Source: Coriobacteriia bacterium (lineage in GTDB: Bacteria > Actinomycetota > Coriobacteriia > Anaerosomatales > PHET01). Taken from it: 64,000 bases of DNA. Shown piece by piece: positions 53,394 to 59,276 of the stretch (within the stretch, counting starts at the first letter, position 1; the number at the start of each line of letters is the position of its first letter). The notes beneath the pieces were generated by a model. The model was not told where the DNA came from, did no database searches, and worked only from the letters and a program-made list of their open reading frames with translations. Both the position numbers and the translations under genes were made by a program. The stretch is from assembly GCA_034370385.1 (NCBI GenBank), contig JAXMKZ010000004.1, forward strand, positions 114,174 to 178,173, given 5' to 3'.

Positions 53394-53779
53394 CTGCGCG
53401 CCTCTCCTCGAGGTAGTCGATCAGCTCAGTCAGCTGAGAACCGAAGCCCTCCGAATCGTCCTGAGTTGTGACCCAGCTCGCGGCGAACTCCATCTCGACC
53501 GACGTCGGGGCAAGCGCGATGAGATCGGTGAGGTGACGTCCCGCGGAGTCTGCCGCGGCATACGTCTTGAAGCAGATCTGGTCGATTCTCCCGGCGAAAT
53601 GAACCCTCTCGAACAGCGACAACATCGATGTCTTTCGTCGGGCGCTCGACGAATCCGGCGGCAGCCAGCGCAGATCCACCGATAACGCAGATCTCAATAG
53701 GCCCCGCATCCAGTCGTCGCAACTCCGCGGCCAAGGCCACGAAGAGCACTTCTATGTCGACACCAGAGACGAGCGACAT
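53380..53779 (-). pseudogene. Nucleotidyltransferase toxin gene with internal deletion and frameshift
   Basis: From ATG 53779 one frame encodes IEICVIGGSALAAAGFVERPTKDIDVVAV, a clear nucleotidyltransferase G-S/G-G-S motif with D-x-D. A different frame then encodes LFERVHFAGRIDQICFKTYAAADSAGRHLTDLIALAPT, the C-terminal half of this family, down to TGA 53380. The frames meet at about 53600-53625. About 60-70 residues normally between the two halves are absent, so both a deletion and a frame change occurred. The toxin is presumably inactive. Confidence 0.72.
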
Positions 53780-53796
53780 GCCGATTCCATTTCCAT

Positions 53797-53837
53797 GACT
53801 ATATTTACGTAGTCATTATGACTATCTGTATGTAGTC
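53797..53837. promoter_or_regulatory. Tandem operator before nucleotidyltransferase pair
   Basis: Two 18-bp dyads, GACTATATTTACGTAGTC (53797) and GACTATCTGTATGTAGTC (53820), repeat with a 23-bp period, about two helical turns. The outer GACTA/TAGTC arms are perfect. They lie 18 bp upstream of the first ATG, probably covering its promoter. Confidence 0.6.
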
Positions 53838-53977
53838 GTCAATAGCGCGTGAGTCATTGGCCGTGCGATTTCGGCCGAGGTTCAGCGGCGATCCTGCCCG
53901 GCGGCGCACCCGGGCACACAACGCCAGCGACAATCATCATGGCGGGCCGCACGCGGTCTTCAGCGCCGCGGTGGCAC

Positions 53978-54010
53978 CCGTAGGGTCCAGAACCCAGAGG
54001 GTGGGCGGGT
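53978..54010 (+). repeat. Island motif, copy 5
   Basis: TAGGGTCCAGAACCCAGAGG followed by GTGGGC lies between the broken and the intact nucleotidyltransferase modules. The region 53838-54104 otherwise has no gene. Confidence 0.55.
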
Positions 54011-54049
54011 CGCGGCCGCGGCGTTAGGCGTCTGCACCTACCCGTAGCG

Positions 54050-54080
54050 TTGCATTTCCGCGGGAATTGAGGAATAGTAT
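54050..54080 (+). promoter_or_regulatory. Possible promoter of intact nucleotidyltransferase pair
   Basis: TTGCAT (54050-54055) and TAGTAT (54075-54080) are separated by 19 bp and lie 25 bp upstream of the start. The spacing is slightly long. Confidence 0.35.
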
Positions 54081-54104
54081 TCTTGAACATCGCTTGGAGG
54101 CCTG

Positions 54105-54641
54105 ATGACTGGCGTATTGGACATGGGACCAGAGGAACTGCGCAGGCGCCTGGAGGACTTCGACCGGGCTGTCTGCCTCCTTCACCCTGGGCGTTCATTC
54201 CGTCTGATCATCGTCGGCGGCGGCGCACTCGTTCTGATGGGATGCATCTCCAGATCAACCTCCGACTTGGATGCGCTCAGCTTCCCGCCCGAGCTGCGCG
54301 AGTTGATGGAGCAGTACGACATCAACGGCAAGGCGAAGGCATACGAGGACGAGTTCGCATACAGCTTCGAGGACCGCATCCAACCGATCGACGCGGATAC
54401 GAAGGCGGTTCAGTGCTTCGCTGCTTCACTCGAAGATGTGGTGATTGCCAAGTTGCACTCGCCGCGGGACCAGGACGCTGAGGACATCCGAGATCCGGGA
54501 GTGCTCCGGATGCTGGACTGGGAACGCCTGGACGAGCTGGCCCAAGAGATGGGGCGGCAGGTCTTCATCGAGCGGCGCCACGAAGAATTCAAGATCAGCT
54601 ACGAGCAGTACAGGAAGGAGTGCTCACCGTGCGACCGTTGA
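54105..54641 (+). CDS. Nucleotidyltransferase-fold toxin-like protein (DUF6036-like)
   Basis: The protein is 178 aa, ATG 54105 with GGAGG 4 nt upstream. Residues 30-60 show the minimal nucleotidyltransferase pattern: FRLIIVGGGALVLMGCISRSTSDLDAL, i.e. G-G-G then S-x-D-L-D. A second region (LEDVVIAKLHSPRDQDAEDIRDP) is typical for this family, with helices to the end. It probably transfers a nucleotide to RNA or protein as a toxin; the downstream helix-turn-helix gene is the likely partner. It differs from the broken family member at 53.6 kb. Confidence 0.78.
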   Translation: MTGVLDMGPEELRRRLEDFDRAVCLLHPGRSFRLIIVGGGALVLMGCISRSTSDLDALSFPPELRELMEQYDINGKAKAYEDEFAYSFEDRIQPIDADTKAVQCFAASLEDVVIAKLHSPRDQDAEDIRDPGVLRMLDWERLDELAQEMGRQVFIERRHEEFKISYEQYRKECSPCDR

Positions 54642-55225
54642 CCTTCAAGGGCTTTCTCGAGGCATATGTAGGGCACCTGTCCGGTCGCAGGACGACTTCC
54701 TTGGCCCAGCTCGCTCCGCTACTCGATTCGAACAAGCGTCTTCGTGAGCCGCTCGTCCTTTGGGCCGTCAAGAACGAAACGAGCGAAAGGCTTTCGACAC
54801 TGCTGGCTGACGACGAGCGGGTGCAGGCGGAGTTGCGGTTGCTCACCTGTCTCGAGCAAGAGGGCCGGCTAGAGGAGTCGCTGTCCCGAGAGGACTCAGA
54901 CCTGAGACCCGAGTACTTGAAGGTGTGGCAGAGCTACGTTGCCCGCAGGGACGCCCACGCGAGGGACGAACGGCTCAAGCTCGCGGCGCGGAAAAGGGCG
55001 CTGGCACTCGAAACGACGAGACACGTGAGCCGATATCGGATGGCGAAGGATCTGGGGCTGAATCAAGGAAACCTCCACGCGTTCCTGAGCCAAGGCAACC
55101 CCAGCAAACTCTCACTTCAACGCGCCTACGAACTGGTCGACTACCTCGAAGCCGCTTGCGATTCGCAGGGCTCGGCTTCACGTCCTGGCGCAAACGCTGA
55201 ACGCACGGCGGCGAAGTCGGGCTGA
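54629..55225 (+). CDS. Helix-turn-helix partner of nucleotidyltransferase
   Basis: GTG 54629 is 8 nt behind GGAAGGAG and gives 198 aa; it overlaps the upstream gene by 13 nt. The protein is helical throughout, with a helix-turn-helix near the end (SRYRMAKDLGLNQGNLHAFLSQGNPSKLSLQRAYELVDYL). It is probably the antitoxin and operon regulator. The island motif starts 23 nt before its stop codon, so the last codons (AAKSG) belong to the motif. Confidence 0.72.
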   Translation: MRPLTFKGFLEAYVGHLSGRRTTSLAQLAPLLDSNKRLREPLVLWAVKNETSERLSTLLADDERVQAELRLLTCLEQEGRLEESLSREDSDLRPEYLKVWQSYVARRDAHARDERLKLAARKRALALETTRHVSRYRMAKDLGLNQGNLHAFLSQGNPSKLSLQRAYELVDYLEAACDSQGSASRPGANAERTAAKSG

Positions 55226-55240
55226 GAACCCGGGAGACAC
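55203..55240 (+). repeat. Island motif, copy 6 (long form)
   Basis: GGCGAAGTCGGGCTGAGAAC followed by CCGGGAGAC, preceded by CGCACGGC. It matches copy 3 at about 31 of 39 positions and includes the TGA stop of the preceding gene. Confidence 0.6.
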
Positions 55241-55300
55241 GAGCCCCCCGACGTGTAGCACATCGGCCTCCGACTCCTTCGCCAGCCCGCAGCACCTCGA

Positions 55301-56323
55301 TCAGGCCTTCAGCTCCTTCGCTCGCGCAGCGATCCGCTCGAGTCCCGCCCGCACTTCATCTGTCACGTACTGCGCCGCCCGCACCTCGCCGGAGTCCAAT
55401 CCCAGCAACGCCACCTGCTCCGGCCCCTTCTCCGTGCACAGGATCAGGCCGATCGGTGCTGCATCCCCTTCGTGCCGCTGGTGGCGATCGAGCCAGCGCA
55501 GATACAGCATCATCTGCCCGTAGTCGCCCGGCGCGAGGGGCCGCGTCTTCAGTTCAAGCGCGACGTAGCAGCGCATGGTGATGTGGTAGAGCAGCAGGTC
55601 GAGCCGATAGTCACGACCGTCGACGGTCATGCGCTTCTGCCGCTCCACGAATGCGAACCCGACGCCCAACTCGAGCAGGAAGCGCTGCATCTCGTCGAGA
55701 ATCGCGCGTTCGAGATCGGCCTCGCTGTGCTCCGGTGCTAGGCCGAGGAAGTCGAGCACGTAGGGGTCGCGGAAGGCCAGAGTCGGCTCGACGGTGCCGG
55801 TGGACGACATGGCAGCGAGGTCGGCCTCGAGCTCATCGGCCGAACCTCGAGCGGCGACCGTCCGCTCATACAACTTGCCCGCGATCTTCGTGCGGAGAGT
55901 GCGCTTCGACCAGCGTTCGTTCACGCAGAATGCAAGATAGAAGTCTCGTTTTCGCTGATCAGAGACGGCAAGTAGCTCGGTGATGTTCGTCCAGGTCAAT
56001 TCGTGCGCCAGTGGCGCACATTTCTCTCCGTCCGGTAGCCATTCGGCGAAGCGCATCATCCGCTCTAGGTTCCACCGACTCCACCCTCGCCCGTAGCGCT
56101 CAGTCAGCTGCTCCGCGAGTCGCTTCACCACCTGCTGCCCGTATTCCGCTCGCTCCCCGCCCAGAACCTCCTCGCGGACCCGCTTGCCGACGCTCCAGTA
56201 CAGCATCACGAGTTCGCTGTTGACCGAAACTGCTACTCGCTGACGCGCGCCGTCGATGAGGCCCGCGACATCGCCGAACAGCGCTGCGTCCCCCGTGGTC
56301 GCTCGGTTCAAGTCGTCGCCCAT
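55301..56323 (-). CDS. DUF1016/YhcG-type PDDEXK nuclease, copy 2
   Basis: ATG 56323 is 7 nt behind AAGGAGG and gives 340 aa, the same length as copy 1. The two proteins are nearly identical in the C-terminal nuclease domain (DGRDYRLDLLLYH, CYVALELKTRPLAPGDYGQMMLYLRWLDRHQRH) and diverge mainly around residues 95-150 (PDGEKCAPLAHELTWTNITELL). It therefore looks like a diversified duplicate, probably with different specificity. The gene has its own promoter-like element identical to that of copy 1. Confidence 0.88.
   Translation of the reverse strand: MGDDLNRATTGDAALFGDVAGLIDGARQRVAVSVNSELVMLYWSVGKRVREEVLGGERAEYGQQVVKRLAEQLTERYGRGWSRWNLERMMRFAEWLPDGEKCAPLAHELTWTNITELLAVSDQRKRDFYLAFCVNERWSKRTLRTKIAGKLYERTVAARGSADELEADLAAMSSTGTVEPTLAFRDPYVLDFLGLAPEHSEADLERAILDEMQRFLLELGVGFAFVERQKRMTVDGRDYRLDLLLYHITMRCYVALELKTRPLAPGDYGQMMLYLRWLDRHQRHEGDAAPIGLILCTEKGPEQVALLGLDSGEVRAAQYVTDEVRAGLERIAARAKELKA
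56003..56019. repeat. Intragenic hairpin, DUF1016 copy 2
   Basis: GTGCGCC and GGCGCAC are perfectly complementary around AGT, at the same codon position as in copy 1 and in the remnant but with different arms. Confidence 0.6.
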
Positions 56324-56379
56324 GAAGCCACCTCCTTTCGGCCCGCGCACATCCACGCGCGCACTCAGGAGTATGGGGG

Positions 56380-56400
56380 GACGCTCTTACCAGGGTCTTA
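56380..56400. promoter_or_regulatory. Conserved element upstream of DUF1016 copy 2
   Basis: GACGCTCTTACCAGGG begins 57 bp upstream of the start, exactly as at copy 1, then TCTTA instead of ACTTA. The flanking DNA is different, suggesting that the element is functional rather than a mere duplication relic. Confidence 0.5.
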
Positions 56401-56420
56401 CCGGAAACCTGGACACAACC

Positions 56421-56444
56421 CGTCGGGCTGAGAACCCGAAGGGG
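56421..56444 (+). repeat. Island motif, copy 7
   Basis: TCGGGCTGAGAACCCGAAGG lies between DUF1016 copy 2 and the restriction operon. It is the best match to the consensus. Confidence 0.65.
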
Positions 56445-56717
56445 TGATTGAGGCGAGAGTGATGTCGGTGTTAGGCCAGCTGAACGCCCCGGACCAGTCC
56501 ATTCTTATGGAGCCCAGCGTGATTCGTCGGGGCGCTTCACTCGATTCCCGCCAGCGATGTATGTACTCGCTCGCGGCGAGTCTCCCGACTTCGACGCGAA
56601 ACCTCGATATGGATGGAGTCCGCGACATTTCGAACCACCACGCTACACTGGTCTTCCATCCGTGGTGCTGCGGCACCACATGAGCAGCGATGCCTCGATG
56701 AGTCGGAGGTAGGGCAA
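56445..56717. other. Leader region of the restriction operon
   Basis: No gene is supported here. A GTTAGGC heptamer is at 56470-56476 and a TACACT -10-like hexamer near 56643, which would place transcription start after an upstream ATG (56613) and supports the TTG start at 56718. Confidence 0.35.
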
Positions 56718-57668
56718 TTGCTACGCAACGCCATACTGGCTGTTACGTCAAAGTACGTAGCCGCCAAGCAGCAGCCCTTCACTGGGCACCCGATGGCCTC
56801 CTACCTTCGGCATGAGTTGCCAGACGCGCTCGGGGCGATAACGCCACGGCGCGAGCGCTACCGCTATCTTGGATCCCCCGGAAAGGGCCGATGGGCCGAC
56901 TGCCCATGGGTCGCCGTACTTGATCCCATAGTCACGTCATCACCGAAGCGTGGGTTCTACATCGTCTATCTGTTCTCTCACGACATGAAGCTCGTGTATC
57001 TCAGCATCCACCAGGGCGTCACTGACTTGGTGGACGCTTACGGGACATCTGTCGCGAGCCAAGTGCTTAGATCGCAAGCCGCTGTATCGGCGGCCTTCCT
57101 GCAGTCAGTCGAACCGGTCTATGTTCTTGCCGGCGCCATTGACCTGCGAGTCGCGCACCGCAACTGGAGATCTGAACAGTACGAGCAAGGAAGCATTGCG
57201 GCGATCAAGTACGAGGTCGACTGGCTTCCTGACGAGCGGTCGCTTGTTGCGGACTACCGCAGCTTCCTTCGCTTGTACGACCGACTGATCCTCGAGGGGC
57301 CGATCGCGTACTCGGGACCATTGTCACTGAATTCTGCGGATCTCTCGCGCTCCGGCGCGGACTACTCGATGCGACGCCTACACTGGGCCGCAGATAGGAA
57401 CCTGTCCGCTATCACGCGCGCGCGGGGCGACACACGATGCTCACTCTGCTCGGTTGACCTGCGCTATGTTTACGGGCAGGCGGGTGTCGAGATCATTGAG
57501 GCTCATTGCGCACTAGACCTTGATCAGCAGGCGAAGTACATGGACCCTGCGAGTATCGAACTCGCATCAGTTCCCGTTTGCCCCACCTGTCACAAGTACT
57601 TGCACTCGGCCGAAGACCCAACCGACCTTGCCGGCGCGGCAGGCCGCGTTGCGTCGCTGTATTTCTAG
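56718..57668 (+). CDS. McrB-N-like (DUF3578) protein with HNH end
   Basis: TTG 56718 has GGAGG 9 nt upstream and begins exactly where the domain should (LLRNAILAVTSKYVAAKQQPFTGHP), giving 316 aa; an ATG at 56613 would add 35 residues. The N-terminal domain has WADCPWVAVLDP, SSPKRGFYIVYLFS and MKLVYLSIHQG, typical of the DUF3578/MrcB N-terminal DNA-binding domain. The C-terminus is an HNH-type zinc finger (CSLCSVDLRYVYG, IIEAHCALD, VPVCPTCHKYLH). It would recognise (modified) DNA and cut it. It is first in the six-gene operon and almost touches vsr (7 nt). Confidence 0.82.
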   Translation: MLRNAILAVTSKYVAAKQQPFTGHPMASYLRHELPDALGAITPRRERYRYLGSPGKGRWADCPWVAVLDPIVTSSPKRGFYIVYLFSHDMKLVYLSIHQGVTDLVDAYGTSVASQVLRSQAAVSAAFLQSVEPVYVLAGAIDLRVAHRNWRSEQYEQGSIAAIKYEVDWLPDERSLVADYRSFLRLYDRLILEGPIAYSGPLSLNSADLSRSGADYSMRRLHWAADRNLSAITRARGDTRCSLCSVDLRYVYGQAGVEIIEAHCALDLDQQAKYMDPASIELASVPVCPTCHKYLHSAEDPTDLAGAAGRVASLYF

Positions 57669-57675
57669 ACACCCA

Positions 57676-58119
57676 ATGGATAGTCTTACCCCAGAACAGC
57701 GCAGCAGGCAGATGTCCCTCGTGAGATCGAAGGGTACCCGGCCTGAGATGATCGTGCGTCGAACCGTCCACGCGATGGGTTACCGCTACCGGCCTCACGT
57801 TCGGAGCCTTCCCGGGTCCCCAGATCTCGTGTTCCCCTCGCGACGAGCGGTGATCATGGCGCATGGATGCTTCTGGCATCGCCACGACAACTGCCCACTC
57901 GCCCGAACCCCCAAGGCACGGCAGGAGTTCTGGGTCCCGAAGCTGGAAGCGAATCAGAAGAGAGATGAGCGGGCGTTGCTGGACCTGAAGGAACTCGGCT
58001 GGAGAGTGCTTGCTGTCTGGGAGTGCCAGCTGCGAAACATGGATGAGACTCGCGAGCGGCTACGCGACTTTCTCGATCAGCCGTCAACCTTCCATTCAAG
58101 TGGACAGGTCCGCGAGTGA
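57676..58119 (+). CDS. vsr: Very-short-patch-repair endonuclease
   Basis: ATG 57676, 147 aa, normal for Vsr. Motifs: SLTPEQRSRQMSLVRSKGTRPE, YRYRPHVRSLPGSPDLVFPSRR, VIMAHGCFWHRHDNCPLARTPK and WVPKLEANQKRDERALLDLKELGWRVLAVWEC. The Asp in SPDLVF and His in HGCFWHRH are the expected catalytic and zinc residues. It nicks T:G mismatches left by deamination of 5-methylcytosine, matching the adjacent cytosine methylase. A Vsr as part of a restriction operon can also act as the nuclease. Confidence 0.94.
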   Translation: MDSLTPEQRSRQMSLVRSKGTRPEMIVRRTVHAMGYRYRPHVRSLPGSPDLVFPSRRAVIMAHGCFWHRHDNCPLARTPKARQEFWVPKLEANQKRDERALLDLKELGWRVLAVWECQLRNMDETRERLRDFLDQPSTFHSSGQVRE

Positions 58120-59276
58120 GTGCGACTGCTATGCTCGATCTCGAGCTATTCGCCGGGGCTGGCGGTCTCGCTATCGGGCTCCAAAGGGCCGGGTTCACTG
58201 GATGCCGTCTATACGAGATTGACCCAGCGGCCTGCCGGACACTCGCCGTCAACATCGCCTCACACGAACCCACGCTCGACGGAGTAGTTGTCCCAGGAGA
58301 CGTGCGAGAGGCGACTCTGGGTGAGTTTCGAGGGCGCGTGAGGCTGCTCGCAGCGGGCGCTCCGTGCCAGCCCTTTAGTTTAGGGGGAAACCATCTCGCG
58401 GATCGAGATGCGCGCAACCTCTTCCCCGATGTCTTGGAGGCCGTCAGACTCACGCGCCCGCAGGTAGTCCTCGTTGAGAACGTGAAGGGTTTGATGAGGC
58501 CTGCATTCAGGCAGTTCTTGGACTACGTACTACTGCAGCTGAGATACCCCTCCTTCCCGCCGGTCACGGGCGAGACATGGACAGCCCACAACGCCAGGCT
58601 GGTGCGACTCAAAGCGTCCGAACGTGAGTATGCCGTCGCCGAGCCATTCGTCCTCAACGCTGCGGATTACGGTGTAGCGCAGACGCGGGAGCGTGCTTTC
58701 ATAGTTGCAGTCCGTGCTGGACTCCCGGCCTTCCAGCCGCCTCCGCCAACCTATTCCCGTTCCAGCCTCGTGCTGGCGCAGGGTGACGGGTCCTACTGGT
58801 CTGAACATGGGATGCGTCGACCCAAGCACTGGATCGCGCCGAGGCGTCATTCGCGGACATCCGAGGACAGCGGGCTGCTACGCTGGCGAACAGTGCGAGA
58901 CGAAATCGGCGATCTGTGGGGGGCCGCCGCTTGCGAGGCGGACGCGCGCTTCAACCATTGGGAGATTGGCGGTGCTCGCTCGTATCATGGGCATAGCGGC
59001 AGCCCATACGATTGGCCCTCAAAGACAATCAAGGCGGGAGTGCATGGGGTTCCGGGAGGGGAGAACATGCTGCTAATGCCCAACGGACGAGTTCGGTACT
59101 TCACGCTACGCGAAGCGGCCTGTCTGCAGTCGTTCCCGCGACACCACCTGTTTGAAGGTCGACGAAGCTCCGTCACGAGGCAAATAGGCAACGCCGTCCC
59201 GTGCCTGCTCGCCGAGGCCGTGGGCCGGAGCATCATGCTTGTCACTCAAACGAAGGAGGACTCCCTTGAGCGCTGA
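58116..59276 (+). CDS. DNA (cytosine-5) methyltransferase
   Basis: GTG 58116 overlaps the vsr stop (GTGA), 386 aa. Motifs: I LELFAGAGGLAIGLQRAGF (residue 9), IV GAPCQPFS with catalytic Cys84, VI VLVENVKG (about 120), VIII QTRERAFIV (about 190), IX-X SKTIKAGVHGVPG and RQIGNAVPCLLAE (about 355). The target recognition domain lies between VIII and IX (about 200-310). It modifies a cytosine in the recognition site of this system and protects host DNA. Confidence 0.94.
   Translation: MSATAMLDLELFAGAGGLAIGLQRAGFTGCRLYEIDPAACRTLAVNIASHEPTLDGVVVPGDVREATLGEFRGRVRLLAAGAPCQPFSLGGNHLADRDARNLFPDVLEAVRLTRPQVVLVENVKGLMRPAFRQFLDYVLLQLRYPSFPPVTGETWTAHNARLVRLKASEREYAVAEPFVLNAADYGVAQTRERAFIVAVRAGLPAFQPPPPTYSRSSLVLAQGDGSYWSEHGMRRPKHWIAPRRHSRTSEDSGLLRWRTVRDEIGDLWGAAACEADARFNHWEIGGARSYHGHSGSPYDWPSKTIKAGVHGVPGGENMLLMPNGRVRYFTLREAACLQSFPRHHLFEGRRSSVTRQIGNAVPCLLAEAVGRSIMLVTQTKEDSLER

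Noticed and set aside
43525..56444. Island motif as part of a tRNA T-arm or as an attachment site in a tRNA
   Set aside because: The reverse complement resembles a T-arm stem (CGGG/CCCG with a 7-nt loop) but lacks the conserved R-A bases, and no acceptor, D or anticodon arm is nearby.
54023..56476. GTTAGGC heptamers at 54023 and 56470, as in integron attC R' sites
   Set aside because: Only two of seven motif sites have one nearby, the matching RYYYAAC and folded L sites are not present, and there is no integron integrase in the window.
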